Assembly: GCA_947568835.1 (NCBI GenBank)
Contig: OX387605.1
Span: forward strand, 5,084,001 to 5,148,000
Length of the DNA stretch: 64,000 nucleotides
DNA from: Protonemura montana
Lineage: Eukaryota > Arthropoda > Insecta > Plecoptera > Nemouridae
Direction: 5' to 3'
Every line of letters begins with the position of its first letter. The first letter of the stretch is position 1. The notes under the pieces were generated by a model. That model saw only the letters and a program-made list of their open reading frames with translations, made no database searches and was not told the DNA's origin. Below, in pieces: positions 47,753 through 61,229 of the stretch. Position numbers and translations under genes: made by a program.

Positions 47753-48582
47753 TTGCATTGGGGATGGTTTAGACATGGCCATGGATAGCTGGAAGAAAAA
47801 TAGGGATGATCTATTGGATCCTGGACTTGGAGTGTGTGTGTGGTAAACACTTTTCATCTATATGTCTGTTTTTTCCGGTGGCTTCCTTTTGTTATATGAA
47901 GTATTTTTTTTACCGTTTTAATCCGCCAAGACGTAGAAGGCGATAAATTTTATAAGAGAGAATGTTTTGCCTTAATTTTATTTTAGGGTGGAGGTGACCT
48001 TTATGCACTAAAAAGAAAAAAAAAATAGTTATTTATATACCTTCTGCATTTTTATGCTGTGCTAGGCAAATGCTTCTGAATTTCATCCGGAATCTTTCAC
48101 GTTTGCCGTATGGAAATAGACGCAGGGGTGCTTTGCTCTAGCACCTAATAGAAACAAACACACATCTAAATATTATGTGAAATGATAATCACAATTCACA
48201 CGTGCGCGCAATATTAGCCAAAGGGTTGGTTGGTCGACCCACGAATAGGCATAATATTTATGGCATCCAGCCTGCTGTGCTAGACCACAACAGTGGGGAG
48301 CGGAGATTTTTTTTAAACAAATTCTGTCACAGCCTTTATTGTTTATGATATCCGATAAAGATTAAACATCAAGATGAAGAAATGAAATTTGTACTCGATG
48401 AATTATGAGCCATTGCCTGCAATATAATCCATGTTGAAGAAGCTATCAATCTTGGAAAGCCGACTTTAGCACAAGCAAAACTGGAATGACGTAAGTCGGG
48501 AAAACATGAATATTAGGTCACTGTGGTTAAAACTAGAACCGGGTGGTAATTTTAAAAGAATTGATGTTTTATACGTGACCTA

Positions 48583-48596
48583 ATATATATATATAT
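48583..48596. repeat. (AT)7 microsatellite
   Basis: AT run flanked on both sides by ATGTTTTATAC (48564-48574 and 48595-48605), an 11-bp direct repeat. Confidence 0.85.
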
Positions 48597-50550
48597 GTTT
48601 TATACTTCAATCCCATATCGTCTCACGTACGTTTGCCAACTTTGTAAGTAGCAAATCACTAGGGGACGATGATTTAGTATTGTTCTGATCGATTGTCAAG
48701 CAAAGATGAACGATTAATTTATGACACGTGACAGTTTAAGTATAGAAGCGTATAATTAGAGTCGTATTATAATGGTTACCTGGTGGTCAATTATTTCAAC
48801 TTCGGGGGCGACCGCCATTATGTGCAGCCTTTTATGGCCGCCTCTGTCAGGAACTGTGTGTAAAATTGATCAGGAAATACGTCGTATACGTTATTATCGA
48901 CATAATGAGCAGGCTGACCGTGATCTTAGAGTACCTGAAAAGCCAGGTAGAATACTAAAATTAAGCGCCGTTTAGCTACCTACCACGATCTTAGATATTA
49001 TCGAAGTGAAAAATGTATGGGACACAAAATGAACTTATCTTGTAAGAGTTGATGAAAATGGGCTGCCCTAACTGTGTTTTTTTTATCTCGTAGAGAGTTG
49101 AAGACCTTCACTAACCATGTGGCTACTTTCGTGAATAAATATTATAATTTAATGAGAAAAACAAATCACGATTCAAGTAGTGATAAAATTGTAATAATAT
49201 GAAGAAAGCATCGTGGGAGCCAATACTGTGTCAATAAAGGCGATAGTTTATAGATAAAATCTTGCCAAAAGCCCACACGTAGCCATAAAATATCGAGAAA
49301 AACTAGAAGCTAAGATTTTTTTTCCGCGTCAAGTTTAGGCATTAAATCTAAAATGCATAACTCCTCGAAGCGGGTCATGAGACGATATTGATATCTGATA
49401 ATAGGTGAATACCGTTCAGTTTCTTTGTAAAACACGTCTCGGAATCTTGCAGATTGTTCCTGAAAACGAGAAGTCTGGACGCGACTTTGCACTCAGACAG
49501 GACTCCTTGTATACCCCCTCCCGTTCCAGCCATGGGGAGAGAAGAAAAAGTCCAGTTTATTTTTCCCTCGTTTTACCAGCGCCATTCTTTGAGGGCAATT
49601 ATGAAAAAATCACGTACTCGCTTGAAATTATTGTTCAGACAGTTGAAATAGATTGCACTGCAATTATAACTGGCTTTTCTGGTTTAATAATCAATTACGA
49701 GGTGGCTGCAACGGCTGGGCTGCATGGACGACAGGAAAATGTAAAGTATTTTGCTGAGTGGCCGGCTGATAATAGCGCTTGCCAATCAGGCGCGAGGTTG
49801 GAAGGGATGCTGTCACAATGCTGCTTCTTCTTACATACGGTAGTCGATTTGGAAATTGTGATATTCGAAAGCGTTATTTATGATATCATTGTTATTTTAC
49901 TTTTGGCCGGGTCTATTTGCACGACAAATCGTGTGAGTCGTGTTTGCAAGTCGACAAAACCATATTCGTGCTTTTTTGAGTGTAAATAGACAATTTGAAA
50001 TTTAAATTTGAAATATATTTTCAAATCACAAAATGCTATACGATTTATATTTGAAAAACATGTATCATATATTTGAAACATGTTTGCTCAGAAAAAAAAA
50101 CGCCAAATAATAGTAAAGTCATAAAATGGTCTCTTTTATTTGGAAAGGCAAGCCAGACGCATAACCAACAACTTTCTGTAGCAAACTCGAGATACTTTTT
50201 CAAAATCTTTCCAAAGATAACCAGCCAATTCCAAAATGACACAAGATCTAAGAAAATTCATCTTATCGGTTTGGTATACCAAGAACGTAAAAAAAAAAAT
50301 AGATGAAAATGAAACCAATACTTTTAACAGTAACTGAATAAACCAAGTTACGAAAAGCCGCTTGCTGATTTTTCGAGTTTACATAAATTTCATTTAGTTT
50401 CGTTACTAGCTCTTGATTCGGTTCCTTCGATCGGCATAATGAAATAACGCCATCCAATTTGCATCCGAGCTCCATTAATTTCGTTTCGCCTCTTTCGCTA
50501 AAAGAATAACAAAAAGGTTTTTCTCTGACTGTTTCGACGTTCTAGCCAGA

Positions 50551-50595
50551 CAGCACCAAGCTCAACAGCACCAAGCTCGACAGCACCATTGCTGT
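50551..50595. repeat. 15-bp tandem repeat, three units
   Basis: CAGCACCAAGCTCAA, CAGCACCAAGCTCGA, then CAGCACCATTGCTGT; the third unit has diverged. CAGCA and TGCTG ends allow a small hairpin. Confidence 0.85.
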
Positions 50596-50883
50596 GACGT
50601 CTCGATTCTTCAATCCGACTTCACCATGCAAATCCGACTTGCCAATTCACTTGGCGTCCCAACAAATAATATTCATACTTGACTTTGGCTGGCCTCCACA
50701 ACACAGAGCATAACGAAATAACAACAAAAAAAAATACCATGTCTAGCCCGTCCGAAAACCACAGCTTTGTATTTTGGTGGCTGAGAACTTGTACCAAGAA
50801 ATAATTCTGATTGATGTTTTTCTAGGCTTAGATAGAAGCAAAAAAAAGCGTTCGACGACACACTCAATATAAGTATTAAAAGT

Positions 50884-50896
50884 CCCCCCCCCCCCC
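50884..50896. repeat. C13 homopolymer
   Basis: Uninterrupted C run. Confidence 0.9.
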
Positions 50897-52330
50897 TCGC
50901 CTGTAAGCTCCACTTGCAGAAATTCTTATTTATTATTGGTTTTAGATTTAGAGTTCTATCTTGATCTCGGCATAAAAGTATATCTAGGTATCAACTGAAT
51001 GGTGAAAAAAAGCGTACAATCAAATGTGAGGATGTAATTTTCATGATTATCATCAATCATGTTTTATTTGTTGTGGTGTCATCAATCATCCCCTAACCTC
51101 ATGCTCACCATCCCGCTTAGAAAGAAGTGTTTATAAATTTCAAAATAAAAATAATCACTTTATAACGAAAGCAGCAGCGAGCCAAGTAATTTCCTGTAGT
51201 AGAGCTTCCCCTATTGCGCTACGAGACAGACACAGCAGCTACCCTACCCTTTCTGGAACCGAAATACACCATTAAATTAGATCTAACTGATCGGCGTCCC
51301 TTCTAATATCGCTCAACACGGGATTCAAATTGCGCTGTTCCGTATTGCATTAGTTTAAACTTCCAAAGAGCTATACTTATTTCATCATATTCATTCATAA
51401 AAACGCAAACTGTGTAATTTTCTCGTTAACTTCTAGAAGTACCTATTGTGGGAATAGCCTACGTTATGACTTCATTTATGGATAAACGATATAATATTAG
51501 TCCACGATCGAAGCCGCACTGTTATTTATAACTATATTATAACGAGCTAATCAACGTGAAACTTATAACATATTAAACTATATCTTTGGTATCACAATAT
51601 GTAATACTATGTAAGAAGATGCTTGAAAATAAACGTGTTTTCCTGATAGACTATAAATACTAAATAGGTGCACTCTTCGCCAGGCAGTCGATGAAGATGC
51701 AGCTACACTTGCTGCTGTAGGCTGCAGCACTTTAGCAAGTCAGCGAGTAATCGGTGGTAAGAACTAGCAAATACTAGTTGCGATTTATTGACATCGTACA
51801 TCAACTTTTGTTAGCAAGGTTCCTCGTAATTTAGGACTCCGAAAAAATACATTTTTATTTATGATCCCATTATTTTCTCCCCTTTCGTTCAAGAATGTTC
51901 GAATTCTTCTAATACGAACATTCATGCGCCCTACGAGAAATTTAAATATAAATTGGATTTTGTTTTTCATGAGGCTTATTGAAACATCGCAAGTCGCTGG
52001 TACTAATTGCGTAAAGCAAACACGATTGGCTAGATCTTGCTTCGTCTTAATTAATTTATCGTCTTATCCCGAGTTTATATTCTTTTGTTTAGGATTCATT
52101 CGTCGGCCGAGGAGTGAGAATTGCGTAGACTTTTTTTCTATCCCCCTCCCAATCTTAAGCAAGTGCAGAAAATGGAATTTTCGAGGTGATTGAACAGAGA
52201 TAGGGATTCTTATATGGCTGCACGATTCCCATGCAAAAGCGGCCCCTAAAAAGGCGTAATGTCTTAATCGCAGTCTGATGGGATGGTTCGCCATTCGCGC
52301 AAATTGCACATTCAGCGCAATCCGTATGCC

Positions 52331-52372
52331 GGGGGGGGGCTGGGCCAGGGGGGGGGGGCTGGGCCAGGGGGG
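52331..52372 (+). repeat. G-rich repeat, strong quadruplex candidate
   Basis: G9, CTGGGCCA, G11, CTGGGCCA, G6. Two copies of an 8-bp spacer separate three long G runs, and each spacer holds another GGG. Five G-tracts within 42 bp exceed the four needed for an intramolecular quadruplex. Confidence 0.9.
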
Positions 52373-53370
52373 TCGAGCGCGGGAAAACGAATCGGAAAAC
52401 TACTCAATCGTTTTGGGGAAAGCCAGTAAATGGCCACGGGACGACGCACTTTCCCGTTTCCACCACGGTTCCGGCCGTCTTCGAGCAGGCAATGCCAGTC
52501 GGTTTCAATAAATGGGACTTCAGAATTTGGTTTACCAACATTCGTGGAACCAGATTGCAGATTGACGAGTTTATTATACGAACAATTTGGAAATTACTTT
52601 TTCTTATATCTTTCAGTCCGGCTCGCAGAGCAGCCTGGAAGGCCTTCTGGAAGGGTTGTGATTTTCTGTGTGTGTATACGAATTGGCGGAAGATGAATGG
52701 CTTCAATTCAACAAAATGTAAGCGAGGAAAAAATAAGGTAAATGGACTACTTCTTCGTTGCTGAAAAAAAATTAAAATATATTCTCGTTTTTTTTTAGCG
52801 AAGTGAGATTCGTACAACATTTGCAAACGTAATTTAATCACACCAGAGCTGTACCACACTTTCGTGAATATATTTTTACTTTTACCCTCACTGCTATAGA
52901 TATATGGCATCATCGTGCATTAAGCCGAGATTGATATACAAGTGCCTACACACATAAAAATACCCTGCAACTGCTCACTGACATATGAACATCGTCATGA
53001 TCGTCATGAAAACGAGCGAAAATCACTCATCCCTCCCTTCGTAAGTCATCCTCGATTTTCCCTGCCTATATCGTCGTCACATCAGTCTCCACAGATCTAC
53101 TGAGCCACCTTGGTGTCTTCCAAATAAGCATCATATAAGCAACAAAATAACAGGTAAATGTATAGCAAAATAAACTAAATTGATCTGCCGTGGAATATCC
53201 TCGATGAGTGCTCATAAAAAAGTAAATGGCTTCCGTTTATGTGCAATCATAACCATTGAGCGTAAATGGTACGCCATTTGGTCGGAGGGTCGAACGCACG
53301 GCACCACGTGGTCTTCTTAATGTGTCCCCAAAAAGCAACGCAGTATCTCGAGAGGGAATACGATTTGCCA

Positions 53371-53396
53371 TCAATCACGGGATTCAATCACGGGAT
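53371..53396. repeat. 13-bp tandem duplication
   Basis: TCAATCACGGGAT twice in direct succession. Confidence 0.85.
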
Positions 53397-56300
53397 TTGC
53401 GTCGGTCTTATGATGTAATGATGACATACTGACATGTTAACGTCTTCGTCTGTGAGCCGCACGTGAACCAAATAGGATTATTAAGCACGAGCATTGTTGG
53501 GGTTTCGCTGTCGCTGTTGCACGGGATTTTTACATCAGGGGATGGTATGAACCATGAAAGGAAATCCCCGTCTCACAGTGAGGAAAAAATTTAAATATTA
53601 TAATATCAAATCGAAACCACAAAATGTGACATGCAAAATGAAAAAAATAACTTTTGAAAGATATGAAGAACATATAGAAGTTTAAGGCCCATCATTCCCG
53701 CGGGTAAAATCGTTAAAAATGGGTCTCAAACGGGTATATAGTGTTTGTATTATGTTAATGACAAGGAAAATTAAGTGCCGGAAAATTGGTGAGTTTTCCG
53801 GGCAAATTAAAAATCAAATCCTTTGTACAAGGCAGCACCGCAAAAATATGAGTTAAAGAGTCCGCGATTTTTTTCCGTAGTGCCTGAACTTGCTTTTCTT
53901 AGACAAACAATTTTGGTAGTCACAGCTAAAAAATTGATTGAGATATCAATTTTCAAAAACTCTTTTATTAATCTCAAAAAGTTCCTGGTTTTAAACAGAT
54001 CATCAGTTGCACAAAAAGTGATCCATTGAACTAATGAAAAGAATGTCTTAAAGCCTTAAGTATGCAGATTTCAAATATGTGTGTTTCATCGCGATCGGTC
54101 AAACGATGTAGGTTCTGTGTTGTACAAGGTAAGTGCTTGCGAGGCACTACTTTTTGGGCTCGTCGAACCTGGAAACATTGCATATTGCATACATACAGGC
54201 TGATGCTAGTGCCCGCTAGCATCCGATGCCAGCTACTTCGAGCGCGACCTTGCAGTCTTTCATGAGGCAGGAGAGTCTGCAATGGTCTTATCGCTGTAAT
54301 CCTCGACTGGAATTTTTTAAATTCCCTATGAATGAGCTGAGATTTATAAACATAGCGCGCGATTTCAGAGTGTGTAGCAAGTATGATTTGCCTGCCAGAC
54401 TTCAATTCCTCATTATTATTTTGCGAAGGAGCGGGAGCAATTGGACATGTATTTCATTCGGGTTCTCCAATAGTCGCGATTGACTTATTGGCGCTACATA
54501 TTATTGTAGCTGTACATTTTTTCTTCACAGATTGCAACACGGACGCAAACGTCATTCGAGGATATAAAATCTTCAAACCATGTTCTGTCTGACGAAAAAT
54601 TAGCCAATTACCAGAACCGATCAGGAATCTGATATTTCACATTGCAACCATCGATACACAATTTATTTCTTATCTAAGTGAGGCACACGTGGGAAAATAA
54701 TTAGAAGTGAAATTTAAAGTGCTCAGCGTAATAATTCTACAAAGAAATGTAGTGTAATTCTTGGCTTACCAGTGGTGGGCCACCTATAAGAGTCCTCGTC
54801 AGTTTGTGCCAACTTTTCGTTCATTGAATACATGATAGTTTACTGTATCTTTGGTAAGATTCTGGACATTTTAAAAATGCATCCACCAGAGGCATCTCAC
54901 GAGGTTTTTTTATTGCTCGGTCAAAATTGACTCTAAATTTCGTTCAAAAAAGGATCATCAGTTGCGAGTCGATGCAGTTACGATAGTAATCACCAAAGAA
55001 TTGAAATAAAAAAATCAATTGATTTTAAATGTATTAATTTTTATCTCCTCTAAGGATTTTGCTGAGTATTTTAAAGCCTCGCTTCAAGCGCAGAGCAATG
55101 AAAACATCAGTCCTGCGATATGAAGGCTTAGCGAATAGCGATGACTCATTTGCAAGGATACGAGAAATCATTATTTTACAGCGCGCGAACGCACTTGGCG
55201 TTCCACATTTCTTGTACTAGAAAATCGATTGAAATTGATTTGAAATCTGCATATTATCACGAACTCAATGATATCAAGAAAATAATGAAACTCCCGATTT
55301 AGTAGGTTTTTTGTTGTTGTTGCATTGGTTGGGGAATTACTTGATAAATCATAATCCTTCGAGTGCGATAAGCCTGGTAGTGTTTACAACATGATATAAT
55401 TTGCTCCCTGGCTAGACTGAATTCTAGCAGTGGAATGAGAGGTAAGATACAAGTGGGTAGAATAGTTCGACCTTTTCAATACTTCGCGACTGGATAAAAC
55501 CAGGAGCTTGCGAAATGAACGTCCTGTCTCTTTGAGAGCTGAAACTCGACTAATATTAATATGGCAACAGCCTGAAGTAGATCCTCGTCCTACATATGGC
55601 AACAGCGGAGTGGGGATTGGCATGATACGCGTTAACGTTCGACTGCATTGAAAGGGAATATCAAAAGATAATTGGTTTTCAGATACAAATCGATCGCATC
55701 CTGACCAACAAAAAAAAATGAAGAAAAACATAACACTTAATAATTTGGTGCAGCCGTCGACAGGTAATAAGATAGTGTCTGATATAGACGTGTTTAGTCT
55801 AGTCAGGTTTTATAGCAAGCAATTGTGCCCAGAGCTACCTGGCGGCCGGTATCGCACAACAACGTTGCACGAGCAGGAACAACCACGTGTAATTTTAAAT
55901 AATTTTCACATTTTTCGTAAAATACCTCTTTTGATTTTATAATATAAGAATAGACATTGCGGGGTCTCGCCGCGTTAAGGAAAACAAAAGTTTCAGTGCA
56001 AATTTCAAGGTGATCTAATTTCTTATTCATGATTCGTGTAATCTGCTGGCATAGCTCCCAGCAGTCACGATGCGACTGGGCAAATACATCACGATTTTGG
56101 GTTTCAAAAAGGAATACGTATCATGAATAATATTTATGTTTCCCAAGTCCTAAGCGGATATGCGAGGAGATAAAAGCACTTACCACGGAATTACCTCATG
56201 CGGTACCTGCGTACATTTCCCCGGGGATAACTAACAATTAGAGACTGTACGTCTTAAAAAGGTGTTACTATCTTTAACTGTTCGATTAGACCACAGATAA

Positions 56301-57108
56301 GGCGGCCCATTCTTTCGCGCTGCCTTTCAGTTTCTATCAGCAGGGTAATTAAGCAAGTTCCTAGACCAGACACTTGGTAATCAATCCGCGTGATTTCTTG
56401 AGAACAAGTCCATGGATGCAGAAAAGGAAGAAAGAAAATAGGGTCTATAGGGAAAAATTCTAAAACGTAAGAATGCTCCAAGCAGGTCGGTCTAATACCT
56501 CATGTCTTTTAGATTTTTCTTCAGTGCGAAACCAATAATTAATATTGTATAGATTCAGATTAGATCCAGTGTAGGGTATTCTTGAAAACAAGGTTAGTTT
56601 CAAAATAACCTTTTATAGGAAAATCGGTCGGCGAAAGGGATACTTTTCAACAGCCACGAGCTAAATCATAATATTCTACATGTTTATTCGACCTCAGAAG
56701 AAATTTTAACCAAACATCCGAGATTTTTTGAAAAGATGTAACTTATTTCTAAAGAAATCGAATGATATCTGATTATTGGATGCCCAACTCTTATCAGTAA
56801 CCCATGATGTGCCGGTTCTTGATTCTGACCACAGGATTCAGTTTCCAACAATCCAATTAGGGCTCGAATTCGTTTTTTGTCGGCCGTGTGGTGAGGTGAC
56901 AAAAACGAAACCCATTCCACCTAGCAATCAAAAAAACTAATAAACCACTCACTATAGACTCTTTGAAAGGTGAGGCACGGCATTGACGTGTCGTGCACCG
57001 CGCTTTTAAAGAAACTACATAGTTACTAGCAGTACCCGATGCCTAACGGCACCTTACGATTTTGAGGGAGTGGGCATTTTGGTTTAAACGTGTCTCGAGT
57101 TTTCTTTG

Positions 57109-59590
57109 ATAGAAAACCATTCAATACCAAAGAAAACGGAAGAAAACCATAAAATTCCATTCAATACACTACAATACCATAAAATGCCATAAAATACCAA
57201 ACAAACCCATAAAATACCAAACAATATCATACAATACCAAAGGGGACCTAGAATACCATACAATACAATAGAATACCTTACAATACCATACAATACCATA
57301 GAATACCTAAAAATACCAAACTGTATCATCGAATACCATTCAATTCCTAACAACACCATAAAGTATCTTCTTATACCATAGAAATCCATTGAAACTCATA
57401 ACATACCAAAGGATACCAAAAAATTACATAAAATAATATAGAAACCCATAGGAACATATGGAATACCATACCATTCCATACAACATCATAGAATACCAAA
57501 TAATACTATCAAATAGCTCCAAATACCATAGAGAACCATATTATATCAAAGAAACCATAAAATTTCATAGAATACCATCCAAAAACATTAAATACCATAC
57601 ACTTCCAAACAAAACCAAACAATACCATACAATACCATAGAATACCATAGAATACAATACAATACCATATAATACCATATAATACCATACACTACCATAG
57701 AATACCATACAATATCATAGAATTCCATAGAATACCATAGGATACCCTACAATATCAAAGAATACCATAGAATACCATAGAATACCATACAATGCCATAC
57801 AATATCATAGAATTCCATAGAATACCATAGAATACCATACAATATCAAAGAATACCATAGAATACCAAAGAATACCTTCGAATACCAAAGAATACTATAG
57901 AATACCATAGAATACCATAGAATACCATAGGATACTAAAGAATACCATAGAATACCATAGGATACTAAAGAATACCATAGAATACCAAAGAATACCTTAG
58001 AATACCAAATAATACCATAGAATACCATGGATTACCATAGAATACCAAACAATATCAAAGAATACCATAGAACTCCATAGAATACCTAAGAATACCATAG
58101 AATACTAAAGAATACCATAGGATTCTAAAGAATACCATAGAATACCTTGGAAAACCAAAGAATACCATAGAATACCATATAATACCATAAAATACCATAA
58201 AATACCATAGAATACCATAGAATACCATAAAATACCATAGAATACCATAGAATACCATAGAATACCATCAAATACCATAAAATACCATAGAATACCATAG
58301 AATACCATAGAATTCTTAGATTACAACAGAATACCATAGAAATCCATAGAATTCCATAGAACACCATAGAATACCATAGAATACCATATATTACCATAGA
58401 ATACCATAGAATACCATAGAATACCATAGAATACCATAGAACATCATATAATACCATAGAACTCCATTAAATACCATAGAACACCATAGAATACCATTAA
58501 ATACCATAGAACACCATATAACACAATAGAATACCATAGAACTCCATTGAATACCATAGAACACCATAGAATACCATAGAATATCATAGAATACCAAAGA
58601 ATACCATAGAATACCATAGAATACCATACAATATCATAGAATACTATAGAACTCCATAGAATACCATAGAATATTATAAAATACCATAGAATACCATAGA
58701 ATACAATAGAATACCGTAGAATACCATAGAATACCATTGACACCAAAGAATACCAAAGAACACAATAGAGTACCATAGAATACCATAGCACACCATAGAA
58801 CACCATGGAACACCATAGAATACCATAGTATACCATAGAACACCATAGAACACAATAGAATACCATAAAACACCATAGAACACCATAGAACACCATAGAA
58901 TACCATTAACTCCATATATTACCATAGAACTCCGTAGAATATTATAAAATACCATAGAATACCATTGAATACCATAGAATACTATAGAATACCATACAAT
59001 ATCATATAATACCATATTACTCCATAGAAAACCATTAAATACCATAGAATACCATAGAATACCATACAATACCAAAAAATACCATACAATATCATAGAAT
59101 ACCATAGAACTTCATAGAATATTAAAGAATACCATAGAATACCATAGAATACTATAGAATACCATAGAACACCATAGAACACCATAGAACACCATAGAAC
59201 ACCATAGAATACCAAAGAATACCTTAGAATACCTTACACTACCATACAATACCATACAATACCATAGAATACCATAGAAATTCATAGAATATTATAGAAT
59301 ACCATAGAATGCCATAGAATACCATAGAATACCATAGAACACCATAGAACACCATAGAACACCAAAGAACACCATAGAATACCATAGAATACCAAAATAT
59401 ACCATAGAATATCATAGAATACTGTCGAATACTAAAGAATACCATACATTTTCATTCAATACCATACAATATCAAACAATAATATTAAATACCATCCAAA
59501 AACATCCAATACCAAAGAATACCATACATAACAATAAAATACCATACAATACCATGCAGTATAATACAATCATATACAATACCATACAAT
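57109..59590. repeat. 10-bp minisatellite/satellite array (AATACCATAG)n
   Basis: About 2.5 kb, roughly 250 units, of AATACCATAG (minus strand CTATGGTATT). Units near 58140-58450 are almost pure. Towards both edges variants such as AATACCATAC, AATACCAAAG, AATATCATAG and AATTCCATAG become common, and the first and last 300 bp are only loosely periodic. Blocks of a variant unit, AACACCATAG, cluster near 58780-58900 and 59160-59210, showing local amplification of variants. Register is mostly kept at 10 bp, about one helical turn, so A-rich steps fall on the same face of the DNA. The minus strand of the unit has no stop codon in any frame, which is why a dozen overlapping frames of up to 150 codons appear there; they encode only the repeat and are not genes. 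Confidence 0.95.
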
Positions 59591-61107
59591 GTCGAGATCA
59601 ATCATGTGACTCTTTTGTATCTTGATAGCCGAACACCAACAATATTTTTGATACTTTACTATACTAAAACACTTTTAAATCATAGTGAAAAAGACGTAGC
59701 AGGATGTTGAACTGTATTTGAACAATTGAAGCCAATTTCACACGTTTTCCGTTCAGTTTTGGAGATTTTGAAATTGAATTTGACATTGACGTTGACTTTG
59801 ACGTTTAAATTTGACGTTTGAATTTCCTGAATGCACTGCCGAAAAGATACATTCACGATTTCGTACACCTTGCCGTGGTGTCAAAAAAGCAAACAATTGA
59901 TCAAAGCTGTCAGTTTATTAGCAAAATTAATTCTTTTTCACGTTAAACGATCGCAATTGAATGTGTTTTTGCTCAATTACATCAACAACTTTATTACAAA
60001 TGCATGAAAAATAACCGTGGAGCTCAAGGCTAGAAAAACTTGAGTATTAAAAGAGTTTTAAAAATCGAGCTGTATCGCCTGGCTCTGAGATATCTTGCCG
60101 TCATATTTAGCAACTTTTCACCATGAAAACGCTTTCAAATCGCTGTGAAACTGTCGCCTGCCAATGGAAAAGTTAATACTGAGAAATTCTAGCCCATTTT
60201 CGTACGTTTAGAGTCTCATTTCGCAATTTCCATAACCAGTAGAGCGGCCGGTTACATCCCAGCCATCCACCTACCTACCCACAAACTAAAAAGTTGAACA
60301 TCGCAATTTAAAGCTTTTATATAAGGTTAATAAACATCTCAGCGAGCTTAATTCGCCCGGTAGAAAACCAATTAAAGACACTTTAATTATTTGATTTTTA
60401 TTTATTACGATTAAAGTTTTATTGTTATTCTTTCCCATAATGTAAAGCAGGATTTAGATGCCGAATCATTTGACGACCTCGGCTTTTCTGAGGTGGTCCC
60501 ATCTAGATAATCTCTACCTTACATCTCCGACTGTTAATGGACCAGAGACCATCGAGTCTCCGCCGAGGTACGACTACAGTTCCTCCACTGAATCCTATGC
60601 CCATATTCGTTGATCAAGCAGACAGAATTCTGTGCCATCTTTCACAAGACCCTTATATCCCAGTCACCCTAAGTATGAAAGCGTGGAATATTCTATAAGA
60701 GAATAACCCTTGATAGAGAACAGCCAAAAGTTAAAAAACGACCCGTTTTTTGGAATTTGTCTGCCTCGTTTAAGGCCATTGCAAGTTAAGATGAACATTT
60801 ACTCTTCTTAGTTATAAAAAAGGGAGAGGGTCTTCTTTTCAACTAGCCGCCCAATAGACACGAAATATTATTGGAGCGGTTGCCATAGAGAAACTTTGAA
60901 GCCTAGGCCGCCATATTGAGAGTCCCTGATTGCATCAGAAGCTTTCGTGGTTTTCGTAGTTTTCCCCCCTTTAATCGTCAAAATGTATTGAAAACGTGTT
61001 TAAAAAATTCAAAAATTAGCATTGAAATCAAAGGGACACCTCGGATTTAGGGAAGCTCCTAACTGTTGTCAACAACGGATTCCCTGAATCCAATTTTGAT
61101 AATCTGA

Positions 61108-61229
61108 CTGAACCCTGAGCTCTATCCATGTTATTTGAGATCAGCTGGCTGGATCCTAAGCTCTATTCATGTTATTTGAGATCAGCTGGCTGAATCCTAT
61201 GCTCTATCCAGGAAATTCGAGATCAGTGG
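61108..61229. repeat. 41-bp tandem repeat, three units
   Basis: Units start at 61108, 61149 and 61190. Each runs from CTGAACCCTGAGCTCTATCC or a near match to GAGATCAGCTGG. The third unit has GGAAATTCG in place of GTTATTTG and ends GATCAGTGG. Confidence 0.9.

Larger units (their letters stand above)
47753..57108. other. Intergenic or intronic DNA, no supported gene
   Basis: AT-rich, no recognised domain. The plus frame 49405-49989 (194 codons) is the longest here; it has a hydrophobic C-terminal part but no known motif and no supporting splice or promoter context, so I leave it uncalled. Small repeats are listed separately. Confidence 0.5.

Noticed and set aside
57084-59445. More than a dozen overlapping minus-strand frames of 60-150 codons encoding tyrosine- and tryptophan-rich repeats
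   Set aside because: They are the stop-free strand of the 10-bp satellite read in all three frames; no non-repetitive sequence is encoded.
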